Shown here: positions 1 through 8,441 of the stretch, piece after piece
How positions within the stretch are numbered: position 1 is the first letter of the stretch
How the letters are laid out: every line of letters begins with the position of its first letter
NCBI RefSeq assembly: GCF_003363715.1
Contig: NZ_QREV01000020.1
Coordinates: 1 to 64,000, forward strand
Reading direction: 5' to 3'
Source: Parabacteroides acidifaciens
Lineage (GTDB): Bacteria > Bacteroidota > Bacteroidia > Bacteroidales > Tannerellaceae
Length of the DNA stretch: 64,000 nt
Notes under the pieces: generated by a model
The model's input: only the letters and a program-made list of their open reading frames with translations
What the model was told of the DNA's origin: nothing
Database searches by the model: none
Position numbers and translations under genes: made by a program

Positions 1-430
1 AAAATGAGGTGCCGAGCCCATATCGAAAAGCATACAATTTGATTGCTGAAAACCGGAAACAACAGCAAAGTGATAAAACTTAACTCCCGGAGAATCGAAT
101 ATTTGCAGACAAAGGCGGACTGCGTTCCAAATATCCCAAGGAAATTTTAGGGGCTTGTTGCCATGAGGTGCGCAGAAAATAGTCTTGAAGTAACGCTTCA
201 TCGCTCTGAAGGTTGACTTCGTGCTATATGAAGTCCGACTTCAGAGCAACAATGTTCCGGGTCAGAGCGATAAAGTCCCTCTTCATGGCGATAAGGAGCC
301 TGATCATAGGAAAAAGCCCCTTTTTGACGGCTGAAAAGTGGATTGACATTTATTTTATTCGGGGTGTCTTTTGAGACTAAAAAACACGTTTTATACAATA
401 AGCCCTCTGCCGTAGGCTCTCTTTTGCCGT
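1..430 (-). repeat. Dispersed element, copy I (partial at window edge, inverted)
   Basis: The reverse complement of this stretch aligns almost end to end with 45056-45480 and, in its flanks, with 591-1122 and 23118-23637. Shared landmarks are the entry sequence AGAGAGCCT..CGGCAG..GCTTATTGTA (on the plus strand near 385-425), the phrase TCGATTCTCCGGGAGTTAAG (reverse complement near 80-100) and ATTTCCTTGGGATATTTGG. The core (about 183-296) is of type B: consecutive 21-nt units of the form CGCCATGAAGAGGGACTTT, then the same motif inverted. No convincing protein is encoded; small open frames here have no start context and read as heptad-like peptides. The element continues beyond position 1. Confidence 0.75.
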
Positions 431-590
431 TTCGTTTCAACGAACGTTTTTAGAGCTTAGGGGGCAAAGCCTCTTCCTCTGTGGGCTTGAGTCCCTTTAA
501 TAGGATTACTTGTAGATATTTGAAAGGGGGGTCAAACCCACAGAGGAATCCGGCAAAGCCGGGTGCTTATCAATCCGTTGATTGAAATCA
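431..590. other. Spacer between two outward-facing element copies, with a long imperfect hairpin
   Basis: This 160-nt stretch lies between copies I and II, which both begin with ACGGCAAAAGAGAGCCT and point away from each other. It holds an inverted repeat: CCTCTGTGGG at 476-485 pairs perfectly with CCCACAGAGG at 537-546. Further pairing (TTGA with TCAA, CCCTTT with AAAGGG) continues inward to about 498 and 523. A short CGGCAAAGCCG hairpin follows near 550. I see no gene. Confidence 0.55.
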
Positions 591-1122
591 ACGGCAAAAG
601 AGAGCCTGCGGCAGGGGGGCTTATTGTATAAAACGGATTTTTCAGCTTCAAAAGACATCCGAAACAAAACAAATGTTAATCTGCTTTTTTGACCTCAAAA
701 AGGGACTTTTTCGCCTTTTTTGAGTGTTTTCCGCCATTACCACCGTCCTCTTTGCCACCACGACCGTGCTAATGTGTAGTGCACTCGGCACCTCGCGAAG
801 ATTGGGACGGTCGTAATGGAGATTTGGACGGTCGTAATTGGAAAGAGGACCGTTTTCATGGCAAAAAAGCACCTAAATTTCCTTGGGATATTTGGGACGC
901 CGTCCGTTTTGTTTTCAAATATTCGATTCTCCGGGAGTTAAGCTTTATCACTTTGCCGGCGTTTCTAGTTTTCGGCAATCAAATTGCACGCTTTTCGAAA
1001 CGGACTGCGCACCTCGCTCTTCTTATTGTCAGAAAGGGAAGCTTAAACCGCAAAAAAAGTCAATCCAAAATCGATCAAGATTTCAGACGAAATAGAAAAA
1101 CGGCAAAAAAGGGGGTTATTGT
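591..1122 (+). repeat. Dispersed element, copy II (type A core)
   Basis: This is a direct-orientation copy of the same family as 23118-23637 and 45056-45580. It begins AAAAGAGAGCCTGCGGCAG followed by GCTTATTGTATAAAACG, and it ends in GAAATAGAAAAACGGC, a G-run and TTATTGTAAT. The core (about 720-866) differs from copy I: it is built of 21-nt units carrying GACGGTCGTAAT, twice directly and once or more inverted, so it can fold into a cruciform. The outer parts of the core (ACCGTCCTCTTTGCC and AAAGAGGACCGT) are also complementary. It is nearly identical to copy III throughout. No coding function is supported. Confidence 0.75.
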
Positions 1123-1166
1123 AATATTCATCAGATTTGCAGGAGGTTCAAAACTTGACAAAAACG

Positions 1167-1190
1167 AATAAACCTGGGAACAGGTTTATT
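1167..1190 (-). terminator. Rho-independent terminator of the GH43-like gene
   Basis: AATAAACCTG (1167-1176), a 4-nt loop and CAGGTTTATT (1181-1190) form a perfect 10-bp stem. Read on the minus strand the stem is followed by CGTTTTTGTC, a short T-run. The stem overlaps the stop codon of the minus-strand gene at 1186. Confidence 0.75.
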
Positions 1191-2304
1191 CCGGTGTCCA
1201 TGTGTCCATCCACCTCAATACAGGCAATCCGTTCTCGAACAGGATCGGAAGCCAGATATAACGGGCATCGGAGGGATGCTTCGGTGTCCAGCGATCGGCC
1301 ATAAAGACAAAGGCGTCTTTTTTACCGGCTATCGGGAAGATAAACGTGCTTTGCGAATGGAAGGTCAGCTCGGCATCTTCTCCCTGGCATGGGTTCGGAT
1401 GCTGTTTCCATGGTCCCCAGATGGAAGGGGCGGAGAACATGCGGGCTTCATTCGGAGCCCAACCCGTACAACCGGAGGTGATCATGAAATAAGTTCCGTC
1501 TTTCTTGAAGATGGCAGGAGCCTCGTTATGCCCGCCCGGAAAAATGCGGATGTATCGTCCGGTATGGCTCTGGTAATCGTCGGTCAGCTCGGCGATCTGC
1601 AGCGTCAGGTTTTCTTCCGACGAATAGATATGGTAGGCTTTCCCGTCGTCATCGACATAAATGGTCATGTCGCGCGACATCTGGCCGCCTTCCATATCCC
1701 GGCGGACGAACAGGCCTTCTTCCACGGCTTTACGCCATTCGGGCGTCCACCATTCCTTAAAATCATCAGCCTTTACTTGCAGGGAACGATATTCTTCCGG
1801 CATATTCTCCGGCCAGAATCCGGCACAAGGACGATAGGAATGGACGAAACGGTAAGGACCTGTCACCTTATCGCTTACGGCGACACCGACACGGGCGGCA
1901 GCATATCCTTTCCCTTTCAGTTCCAGATGGAACCACATGACATATTTATTTGTCTTTTTATTGTAAACTACTTTCGGCCGTTCCAGGATGCAGCCACTTT
2001 CGATGTCGCTGTAAGAACCGACCGGCATGACCGGCATTGCAATACCTTCGTTCTTCCAGTGAACCAGGTCGCGGGAAGAATAGCAGGTCACGCCATCGAG
2101 GGCAACACTGGTCGTATCACTCTTAAACTCGCCGAACCAATAATAAGTACCGTCGGCATAAAGCATGCCTCCACCGTGGGCATTCACATGGATGCCCTTG
2201 TCGTCCGGCCATATTTCACCGGGACGTATCCCGCCTGTTTGTGTTTGTGAGTAACAGCACAAAGAGGTCAGAGCGAGACAACACGTAATTATAATTTCTT
2301 TCAT
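1186..2304 (-). CDS. GH43-family glycoside hydrolase, probable beta-galactan-active exo-enzyme
   Basis: The protein has 372 residues: an N-terminal secretion signal (about 1-20), then a single five-bladed beta-propeller domain. Seen: HVNAHGGG followed by YYWFGEF at 39-60, typical of the GH43 branch that includes exo-beta-1,3-galactanases; ERPKVVYN at 108-115; RDMTIYVDDDGKAY around 211-224; GHNEAPAIF around 258-266; and HSQST at 316-320. In characterised galactanases of this branch a Gln in the last motif stands in for the usual catalytic base. The enzyme should act in the periplasm or at the surface on galactose-rich plant glycans. It is divergent from a tannase-like esterase gene, with which it may share substrates. 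The exact subfamily (24 or 34) and linkage are inference. Confidence 0.8.
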   Translation of the reverse strand: MKEIIITCCLALTSLCCYSQTQTGGIRPGEIWPDDKGIHVNAHGGGMLYADGTYYWFGEFKSDTTSVALDGVTCYSSRDLVHWKNEGIAMPVMPVGSYSDIESGCILERPKVVYNKKTNKYVMWFHLELKGKGYAAARVGVAVSDKVTGPYRFVHSYRPCAGFWPENMPEEYRSLQVKADDFKEWWTPEWRKAVEEGLFVRRDMEGGQMSRDMTIYVDDDGKAYHIYSSEENLTLQIAELTDDYQSHTGRYIRIFPGGHNEAPAIFKKDGTYFMITSGCTGWAPNEARMFSAPSIWGPWKQHPNPCQGEDAELTFHSQSTFIFPIAGKKDAFVFMADRWTPKHPSDARYIWLPILFENGLPVLRWMDTWTPE

Positions 2305-2320
2305 ATCAATTTATTATGTA

Positions 2321-2349
2321 CAAATATAAGGTTTTTTTCTTTATCTTTG
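2321..2349. promoter_or_regulatory. Divergent promoter pair (-7 boxes)
   Basis: On the minus strand TATATTTG (2328-2321) lies 17 nt before the GH43-like start. On the plus strand TATCTTTG (2342-2349) lies 24 nt before the ATG of the tannase-like gene. Both fit the Bacteroidota TAnnTTTG box; clear -33 boxes are not visible. Confidence 0.6.
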
Positions 2350-2373
2350 TGTGAAAAGGAAAAACTACGTATT

Positions 2374-3915
2374 ATGTTGAGAAATACTTATTCAGACCGA
2401 TTGTTTTTAGTGCTCATTCTTGTTGTCCTGTGTATCGTCCCCGGTTCGGCGCAAGTCATTACTTCTATGGAAGATATTACCGGCGGTACATTTAAGGAAC
2501 CCCATTCCCAAAAAGAGATAACCGGACTCCCAGCGTTCCGCCGCATTGCTGTCGTTTCGCATCCTGTGCCCGAATCCAATATCCGGATAGAAGTCTGGCT
2601 GCCTGCCAAGAATTGGAACGGACGCTTCTTGGGAACCGGAAACGGTGGGGGAGCGGGCAGCATCAGTTATGGCGCCCTGGTAAGCGGTTTAAGGAGAGGG
2701 TTTGCCGTCGCCAATACCGATATGGGAACTTCGCCGGGCGCACATCTGCTTTACGACTCTCCTGAAAAATGGAAGGACTTCGGATATCGGGCAACACACG
2801 AGATGACGGTGGTCGCAAAGAAATTCATCCGGGAATATTATGGAAAGGAACCTCTCTATTCTTATTTTCAGGGATGTTCTACCGGAGGGCAACAGGCGTT
2901 GTCCGAGGCGCAGCGTTATCCGGAGGACTATGACGGAATACTGGCCGGAGCGCCTGCCAACAACCGGACGCACCTCCATGCGATGTTTTTGTGGTGCCAT
3001 GCTTTGTGTAACGAAGATCCGTCGCTTATGTTCACCAAGGAGCAGCTACAAAAAATAACGGAAACCGTTATACGCAGGAATGCAGGCAAGGACGGCGGCG
3101 CGTCGACTGATAACTTTCTGACCGACCCGAGAATGGCCGTTGCGGATGTCAACGAGTTCAGCTCTTTCTTATCCGCAAAGCAGGTAGAGATAGTGGGAAA
3201 GATACTCAATGGCCCTGTAAACCCGGTTACCGGTGAGAGAATCTATTGCCCTTTTCCTCCGGGTAGCGAAGACAAACCTTCCGGGCTGGAATATTTTCAG
3301 GGAAAATCAGCCGTGGAGGGATTGCTTTATCCTTTTATCTGGGCTTTCGGGAAGGAGTTCGATTACCGTAAATTCGATTTTGACCGCGACATGGCGAAAG
3401 TCGATTCCATGCTGGCTCCGATATTGAATGCCAATAACCCTGATCTGCTGCCGCTGAAAAAGAGGAACGGCAAAATCATTATGTACACCGGTACATGTGA
3501 TCCGATCGTCCCTTTCCAGGATGCCGTCAATTACTATGAACGGGTGGCCGAAAAGGTCGGCAGTTTGGAAGAGACGCAAGATTTCTTCCGTTACTTTATT
3601 ATTCCCGGCATGAACCACTGCGGCGGAGGCCCCGGAGTAAACGATTTCGGACAATCGTTCCCGACGCCACCTAATCTTGACCGTGAACAAGATGTCCTGA
3701 CTTTACTCATGGATTGGGTTGAAAGGAATGAAGCTCCCGAACGAATGATCGCCACGCGGTATAAAGACGGTACGGTCGAGATGCAGCGGCCTGTGTATCC
3801 ATATCCTGATTTTCCTCGATACAAGGGTGGTGATCCGGCCAAGTCCCGAAATTATGAAAGGGCGACACATCCGAGAGGAATTGTTCCGGTTCCGGCAGGA
3901 AAATATCTGAAATAA
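2374..3915 (+). CDS. Tannase/feruloyl esterase family protein
   Basis: The 513-residue secreted alpha/beta hydrolase belongs to the tannase/feruloyl esterase family, which cleaves ester-linked phenolic acids from plant polysaccharides or gallotannins. The start ATG at 2374 is preferred because an upstream in-frame TTG at 2347 lies within the TATCTTTG promoter box. Residues 1-26 form a signal peptide ending GSAQ. The family signature CS-D-HC is complete: GCSTGG with nucleophile Ser169 and adjacent Cys168, TCDPIVP with Asp376, and MNHCGGG with His415 next to Cys416; the two cysteines normally form a disulfide that ties the triad. Its neighbours, a GH43-like enzyme and a DUF1080 protein, fit a small plant-fibre module without a susC/susD pair. 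Whether it prefers feruloyl or galloyl esters cannot be told. Confidence 0.85.
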   Translation: MLRNTYSDRLFLVLILVVLCIVPGSAQVITSMEDITGGTFKEPHSQKEITGLPAFRRIAVVSHPVPESNIRIEVWLPAKNWNGRFLGTGNGGGAGSISYGALVSGLRRGFAVANTDMGTSPGAHLLYDSPEKWKDFGYRATHEMTVVAKKFIREYYGKEPLYSYFQGCSTGGQQALSEAQRYPEDYDGILAGAPANNRTHLHAMFLWCHALCNEDPSLMFTKEQLQKITETVIRRNAGKDGGASTDNFLTDPRMAVADVNEFSSFLSAKQVEIVGKILNGPVNPVTGERIYCPFPPGSEDKPSGLEYFQGKSAVEGLLYPFIWAFGKEFDYRKFDFDRDMAKVDSMLAPILNANNPDLLPLKKRNGKIIMYTGTCDPIVPFQDAVNYYERVAEKVGSLEETQDFFRYFIIPGMNHCGGGPGVNDFGQSFPTPPNLDREQDVLTLLMDWVERNEAPERMIATRYKDGTVEMQRPVYPYPDFPRYKGGDPAKSRNYERATHPRGIVPVPAGKYLK

Positions 3916-3919
3916 TTTA

Positions 3920-3927
3920 TATCTTTG
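3920..3927 (+). promoter_or_regulatory. -7 promoter box for the DUF1080 gene
   Basis: TATCTTTG lies 43 nt before the ATG at 3971 and just after the stop codon of the preceding gene, so the DUF1080 gene may have its own transcript. Confidence 0.5.
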
Positions 3928-3970
3928 TGTAGTTTTAATATTCTCAAAGTCTAATCAAATAGAATGTATC

Positions 3971-4711
3971 ATGAAAAATTTGTTGAAATCATTTTTAGTT
4001 CTTTTGGCCATTGCGACCGCAGTTCCCTGTTTTGCCCAGAAAGCAAATAATACGTTGACGGAAAAAGAAAAGAAACAGGGCTGGACCTTGTTGTTTAACG
4101 GGAAGGATTTTACGGGTTGGAGACAATGCAACAACACCGGAATGCCTTCCAATTGGGTGATCGAAGATGAGGCAATGAAAGTCTTTACCGCTCCGGGAAA
4201 GAAACCGGGACATGGCAACAATGGCGATATCTTGTATAAAGAGAAGAAGTATAAGAATTTCGAACTTTCTGTAGACTGGAAGACAAGCCCGAAGGGTAAT
4301 TCCGGTATCTTCTATTATGTACGCGAAGTTCCGGGACAGCCGATCTATTACGCCGCTCCCGAAGTGCAGGTGTTGGATAATGTGGATGCAGACGATAACA
4401 AGTTAGCGAACCATTTGGCTGGCTCTCTGTATGATATTTTGCCAGCTGATCCTAAGACTGTAAAACCGACCGGCGAATGGAATACGATCGTGATCCGTGT
4501 GAAAGACGGAAAAGTCACTCATACTCAAAACGGGAAGAAAGTCGTAGAGTACACTTTGTGGACAAAAGAATGGGACGATATGGTTGCCAATAGTAAATTC
4601 AAAGATTTCAAAGGCTTCCAGGAAGGTATCGCTCATGAAGGCTATATCGGTCTGCAGGATCATGGCTATCCTATCTGGTTCCGTAACATCAAGATTCGCG
4701 AATTGAAATAA
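3971..4711 (+). CDS. DUF1080 (3-keto-disaccharide hydrolase-like) secreted protein
   Basis: The 246-residue protein has a signal peptide (1-22, ending CFAQ) and one concanavalin-like beta-sandwich domain of the DUF1080 family. Motifs seen are GWTLLFNGKDFTGW near the start, a central GDILYKEKKYKNFELSVDWK with GNSGIFYY, and the closing GYIGLQDHGYPIWFRNIKIREL. Members of this family have been linked to hydrolysis of 3-keto-sugars or to glycan binding. The length is normal for a single-domain member. A cluster of CATGCCCATG repeats and a terminator follow directly. The enzyme activity here is inferred from family only. Confidence 0.85.
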   Translation: MKNLLKSFLVLLAIATAVPCFAQKANNTLTEKEKKQGWTLLFNGKDFTGWRQCNNTGMPSNWVIEDEAMKVFTAPGKKPGHGNNGDILYKEKKYKNFELSVDWKTSPKGNSGIFYYVREVPGQPIYYAAPEVQVLDNVDADDNKLANHLAGSLYDILPADPKTVKPTGEWNTIVIRVKDGKVTHTQNGKKVVEYTLWTKEWDDMVANSKFKDFKGFQEGIAHEGYIGLQDHGYPIWFRNIKIRELK

Positions 4712-4714
4712 ATC

Positions 4715-4771
4715 CCATGCCCATGGAATTTGGATCGCATGCCCATGAAAATTGAATTGCATGGGCATGAA
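4715..4771. repeat. Cluster of three CATGCCCATG palindrome-like units
   Basis: CCATGCCCATGGAA (4715-4728), CATGCCCATGAA (4738-4749) and the inverted CATGGGCATGAA (4760-4771) follow each other with 9-10 nt spacers. The same three-unit arrangement, in a different order, occurs at 41345-41403 inside an open reading frame, so this is a dispersed repeat of about 57 bp. Confidence 0.7.
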
Positions 4772-4773
4772 AT

Positions 4774-4812
4774 AAAAAGAGGATAATCCGTCACCGGGTT
4801 ATCCTCTTTTTT
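4774..4812. terminator. Bidirectional terminator between DUF1080 gene and mdh
   Basis: AAAAAGAGGATAA (4774-4786) pairs perfectly with TTATCCTCTTTTT (4799-4811), with a 12-nt loop. The stem has a T-run on either strand, so it can stop both converging genes. Confidence 0.85.
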
Positions 4813-4838
4813 ATAAAGAATTAAATCTATAATCTGAT

Positions 4839-5780
4839 TTATAGAGCACCCACTTCTTTCAAAGCTTCGTTTGTTTTGTGAACAGCTGCTGCGCTCTTTG
4901 CGAAGAGTTCTTTTTCTTCTGCTGTCAGTTCCAGTTCAACGATCTTTTCGATACCGTTCTTACCCAGGATAACAGGAACGCCGATGCAAAGATCAGATTC
5001 TCCGTATTCGCCTTCCAGATAAACAGAGCAAGGAACCATCTTCTTCTGGTTGTGGATGATAGACTCAACAACGAATGCTCCTGCTGCGCCCGGTGCATAC
5101 CATGCGGAAGTACCTAACAGTTTTGTCAGTGTAGCACCGCCAACCATAGTAGAAGCAACCACTTCCTGCAGTTTTTCAGCGCTCAACAGTTTGCTTACAG
5201 GAATACCTTTGTAAGTAGCCAGACGAGCCAACGGAATCATAGTCGTGTCACCGTGGCCACCGATTACCATGCCTTCAACTTCGTTAGCATTGCAACCTAA
5301 AGCCTGAGACAGGAAATATTTGAAACGGGAGCTATCCAATGCACCGCCCATACCGATGATACGGTTTTTCGGCAGACCTAAAGATTTCAATGACAGGTAA
5401 GTCATTGTATCCATCGGGTTGGAGATTACTACCAAGATTGCGTTCGGAGAATATTTCAGGATGTTCTGCGCTACGCTCTTAACGATACCAGCGTTAACGC
5501 CGATCAGTTCTTCGCGAGTCATACCCGGTTTACGGGGAATACCTGAAGTGATGACAACAACGTCAGAGTTAGCTGTTTTTTCGTAGTCGTTTGTGCAACC
5601 TGTAACTGTGGTATCGAAACCAAGCAGCTGTGCAGTCTGCATCATATCCATTGCTTTACCTTCGGAAACACCTTCCTTAACGTCAAGCATTACAACTTCG
5701 TCTGCCACTTCATTGAAGGCAAGAACATTTGCGCAAGTAGCACCTACATTACCGGCGCCAACAACTGTTACTTTAGACAT
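4839..5780 (-). CDS. mdh: Malate dehydrogenase
   Basis: The 313-residue NAD-dependent enzyme of the LDH/MDH superfamily interconverts malate and oxaloacetate in the cytoplasm; in Bacteroidales it serves the reductive branch to fumarate and succinate. Seen: the Rossmann motif VGAGNVG at residues 6-12, an acidic residue in MLDVKEG that favours NAD, the active-site loop RKPGMTREEL around 83-92 with substrate-binding arginines, SNPMDTMTYL, and GGHGDTTMIP with the catalytic His. Arg rather than Gln in the loop argues for malate over lactate as substrate. It is transcribed alone: a TAACTTTG box on the minus strand (5845-5838) lies about 58 nt upstream, and the terminator at 4774-4812 follows. Confidence 0.95.
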   Translation of the reverse strand: MSKVTVVGAGNVGATCANVLAFNEVADEVVMLDVKEGVSEGKAMDMMQTAQLLGFDTTVTGCTNDYEKTANSDVVVITSGIPRKPGMTREELIGVNAGIVKSVAQNILKYSPNAILVVISNPMDTMTYLSLKSLGLPKNRIIGMGGALDSSRFKYFLSQALGCNANEVEGMVIGGHGDTTMIPLARLATYKGIPVSKLLSAEKLQEVVASTMVGGATLTKLLGTSAWYAPGAAGAFVVESIIHNQKKMVPCSVYLEGEYGESDLCIGVPVILGKNGIEKIVELELTAEEKELFAKSAAAVHKTNEALKEVGAL

Positions 5781-5926
5781 AATAATAAGTTTTATATGTT
5801 TTACTTATAATGATACTTCTATCTTTTTTAGCGTGAGCAAAGTTACAACGTATTGCGGAATAAAGAAATATTTCCGTATATATTTTGTGCCTTCCTTTAT
5901 TAAATATAACTAAAGCTCTGCCGCCC

Positions 5927-7111
5927 TTATTCTACATATAATACCAGCCCTTTCAGATATTCACCTTCCGGGTGGTAAATGTTGACGGGATGATCGGCGG
6001 GCTGTGTCAGTTGGTGCAGAATACGGACGCTGCGGCCGGATTGGGCGGCTGCGCTGAACACGGCCAGACGGAAGTTTTCCTTACTTACGACCTGCGAGCA
6101 GGAGAAAGTGAACAGGATGCCTCCCGGCTTGATCTTTTCGAAAGCGATGGCGTTCAGCTTGCGATAGCCTTGCAGGGCGTTGCGCAATACGTTTTTATGT
6201 TTGGCAAAGGCCGGCGGGTCGAGGATAATCAAATCGTAGTTGCTTCCCATCTTTTCCAGATATTTGAACGCGTCTTCCGCATAGGCTTCATGGCGCGGAT
6301 CACCGGGAAAGTTCAGTTCCACATTCTTCTTCGTCAGTGAGATGGCTTTGGCAGAGCTGTCGACCGAATGTACCACTTTCGCACCGCCACGCATGGCATA
6401 GAACGAGAAGCCGCCGGTATAGCAGAACATATTCAAGACGGAACGGCCTTTTGAGTAATGTCCCAGCAACGAACGGTTTTCGCGCTGATCGACGAAGAAT
6501 CCGGTTTTCTGGCCTTTCTGCCAGTCGACACAGAATTTCAGTCCGTTTTCCAGAGCGATGTCCTCCACTTCGCCTCCGTACAAGTAGCCGTCTTCACTAC
6601 CTAAGTTCGCTTTGTAGGGCAGTGTGGCTTCCGATTTGTAATATATATTCTGTAAAGAATCTCCCAGGACGGTTTTCAGCGCTTCGGCAATCTGGTGACG
6701 TGCGTAGTGCATGCCGACAGAGTGTGCCTGCATGACGGCTGTATGGGCATACATGTCGACGACCAGTCCCGGCAGGTTGTCTCCCTCGCCGTGTATCAGA
6801 CGGAACGTATTGTTGTTCTCCACTCCGGCAAGCCCCAGCGTTTGGCGCAGGGTGTATGCAATGCGGATGCGTTCTTCCCAGAAAGCAGCGTCGATCGCAA
6901 CCTGTTTGAATGATAAAATACGCACGGCGATACTGCCTATCTGATAATGTCCGATACCTAAGAAACGTCCGTTTGTCCCATATACTTCTACCAAGTCACC
7001 TTCTTCCGGCTCGCCTTCGATTGTCTGGATGGCTCCGGAGAATACCCAGGGATGGAAACGTAACAACGATTCTTCTTTCTTCGGTTTGAGAAATACTTTG
7101 CACTCCTTCAT
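5927..7111 (-). CDS. Class I SAM-dependent rRNA cytosine methyltransferase (RlmI-like)
   Basis: The 394-residue protein matches the RlmI/COG1092 architecture. It has an N-terminal PUA RNA-binding domain (FLKPKKEESLLRFHPWVFSGAI, split here by rough position 7-28), a middle domain with HGEGDNLPGLVVD, and a Rossmann methyltransferase domain with VLNMFCYTGGFSFYA around 236-250. The catalytic loop LDPPAF and a downstream FSCS cysteine motif are present. The family methylates C5 of a cytosine in 23S rRNA (C1962 in E. coli). It is the third gene of a minus-strand operon: its ATG directly follows the stop codon of the exonuclease gene with no spacer, suggesting translational coupling. The target base in this organism is inferred from the family. 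Confidence 0.88.
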   Translation of the reverse strand: MKECKVFLKPKKEESLLRFHPWVFSGAIQTIEGEPEEGDLVEVYGTNGRFLGIGHYQIGSIAVRILSFKQVAIDAAFWEERIRIAYTLRQTLGLAGVENNNTFRLIHGEGDNLPGLVVDMYAHTAVMQAHSVGMHYARHQIAEALKTVLGDSLQNIYYKSEATLPYKANLGSEDGYLYGGEVEDIALENGLKFCVDWQKGQKTGFFVDQRENRSLLGHYSKGRSVLNMFCYTGGFSFYAMRGGAKVVHSVDSSAKAISLTKKNVELNFPGDPRHEAYAEDAFKYLEKMGSNYDLIILDPPAFAKHKNVLRNALQGYRKLNAIAFEKIKPGGILFTFSCSQVVSKENFRLAVFSAAAQSGRSVRILHQLTQPADHPVNIYHPEGEYLKGLVLYVE

Positions 7112-7693
7112 TTATATCTGTTTCAATTGGTTGTATATTTTCAGGCAGGCCCATGCGTCGAGGGCTGCATATTTTTGTTGCGGTTCGGTCAGCACATCGG
7201 CTTCCCAGTTGCTCAAGCGCTGTCCTTTTGATATTTTTTTATTGAACAGGATGGCGTATATCTTTTGCAGGCTGGCGTCTTCAATGCCGAACTGGCCTAC
7301 ATAGTTCTGCAAATCCAGGAAATTGGCCGGCTCTATGTCTGTGCGTCTCCGCATCGCTCCGAAGTCGTCACGCAGGGAAAGTCCGATTTTCAAGACTCTC
7401 TCGTTCGCCAGGAATTTTTCTAACGCTTCCGGTATATCGATCCGGTTCAGGCGGAACAGGAAACAGGCTTCGTCCGTCGATATCTGCATGAGCGATATTT
7501 TGTAGCGTTGTCCTTTCTTAAAGCTGGGACGGGTTTCGGTATCGAATCCGACTGCCGGAAACTCAGACAGGTAGCTGACCGCCTTTTCCGTATCTCTCAA
7601 TGTGTCGATAACGATGATTCGTCCGGTAAACTCCTCTAAGGGAAGCTGGGATATTGCTTCTTTCGTTATTGAATGTGTATATTGTTGTGTCAT
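7112..7693 (-). CDS. RNase D-like 3'-5' exonuclease domain protein
   Basis: The 193-residue protein is a single DEDD 3'-5' exonuclease domain (the family of RNase D and WRN). Motif Exo I is seen as VGFDTETRP (about 48-56), Exo II in LKIGLSLRDDFGAM with the aspartates, and Exo III as YAALDAWACLKIY near the end, where Tyr/Asp fit the DEDDy form. It lacks the HRDC domains of full RNase D, so substrate (RNA or DNA) is open. It lies between a DUF5063 gene, which it overlaps by 4 nt (ATGA), and the rRNA methyltransferase gene; this suggests a role in RNA processing, but that is inference. Confidence 0.85.
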   Translation of the reverse strand: MTQQYTHSITKEAISQLPLEEFTGRIIVIDTLRDTEKAVSYLSEFPAVGFDTETRPSFKKGQRYKISLMQISTDEACFLFRLNRIDIPEALEKFLANERVLKIGLSLRDDFGAMRRRTDIEPANFLDLQNYVGQFGIEDASLQKIYAILFNKKISKGQRLSNWEADVLTEPQQKYAALDAWACLKIYNQLKQI

Positions 7694-8238
7694 TCTTCTT
7701 CTTCGTTGGTTTCTAAAGGCTCTTCCTCGCTGTATCGCACGGCATGAAGGGCTTTTAATGCATTTAATAATTGTTGTCCCCAGAATTCGCGGAAGTTGTT
7801 ACGGCACAGGGAAATTGCTTCGAGCATCACCGCTTCGTTTCCCTGGCGGAACAGGGAGATGAAGTTGCCCGTGTCTTGGTAAACATCCGCCAGGTTTTCC
7901 GAGATAAAGGCGGCTATCGGTGTATCGCTGTATTGCATATCCGGATGGAAAGTTTCCAGATAAGAATCCTTTTCTCCCAATAATCCTGCAATCCGGTTGC
8001 GGACAGATTCATACATGTCTTCCGTAACAGTCAGTTCCGGGTCTGCATCTTCGTCCTCTTCCGCCTCGGGCAGGAGCGTGGCTTTCAGATAGAGTAGCGG
8101 CAATAGCTTGACCGCTTTGTCCAAAAAGTCAAAAAGACCGCTTCCGCCGGCATTCTCGACGAATGTGCAGAATTCCAGTGCAACTGTTACAAATTCCAGT
8201 GTGTTGCGTTCGTATATCGGGTTGTTTTCTTTTTCCAT
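7690..8238 (-). CDS. DUF5063 domain-containing protein
   Basis: This acidic, soluble, mostly helical protein of 182 residues has no recognised catalytic motif. I place the start at the ATG 8236-8238 (MEKENNPIYERN); a longer frame upstream would begin with an unlikely leader and overlap the minus-strand box TACTTTTG at 8285-8278. The sequence runs NTLEFVTVALEFCTFVENA, an acidic linker rich in Glu/Asp and a C-terminal FREFWGQQLLNALKALH segment, matching the DUF5063 family found widely in Bacteroidota. It is the first gene of an operon with a 3'-5' exonuclease and an RlmI-like methyltransferase. Function unknown. Confidence 0.75.
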   Translation of the reverse strand: MEKENNPIYERNTLEFVTVALEFCTFVENAGGSGLFDFLDKAVKLLPLLYLKATLLPEAEEDEDADPELTVTEDMYESVRNRIAGLLGEKDSYLETFHPDMQYSDTPIAAFISENLADVYQDTGNFISLFRQGNEAVMLEAISLCRNNFREFWGQQLLNALKALHAVRYSEEEPLETNEEEE

Positions 8239-8417
8239 GCTGATTATCTTAATCGATACCTTTGCGTTTATAACCTGCAAAAGTAACAAATATATTTCGA
8301 TAATCGGAATTATGGGAGTTATTTCCTTAAGGTTATAGAAAATACAAATCTCTTTTGTCTGCTAAGCCGGAGTAAATACTTTAAGGCCTGTTGGCCGGTA
8401 AACTGAGAGATTAATTG

Positions 8418-8425
8418 TATATTTG
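8418..8425 (+). promoter_or_regulatory. -7 promoter box of the AAA/PD-(D/E)XK gene
   Basis: TATATTTG lies 16 nt before the ATG at 8442. An in-frame TTG at 8415 lies in the box and is therefore not the start. Confidence 0.55.
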
Positions 8426-8441
8426 CAAAAACGTTCGATTT

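Noticed and set aside
648-1171. Short open frames in the dispersed element (heptad-like peptides such as TVVMAKRTVV)
   Set aside because: The heptads come from the 21-bp DNA period, occur in several frames and both strands, and have no start context. I treat the DNA repeat as the real feature.
1276-2250. 324-codon plus-strand frame opposite the GH43-like gene
   Set aside because: Antisense shadow of a gene with complete domain motifs and signal peptide; no family resemblance on the plus strand.
8415-8441. Upstream starts inside promoters (TTG at 8415, 10033, 2347, 16890; GTG at 25842)
   Set aside because: Most overlap TAnnTTTG boxes or precede natural signal peptides; the downstream ATG fits better in each case.
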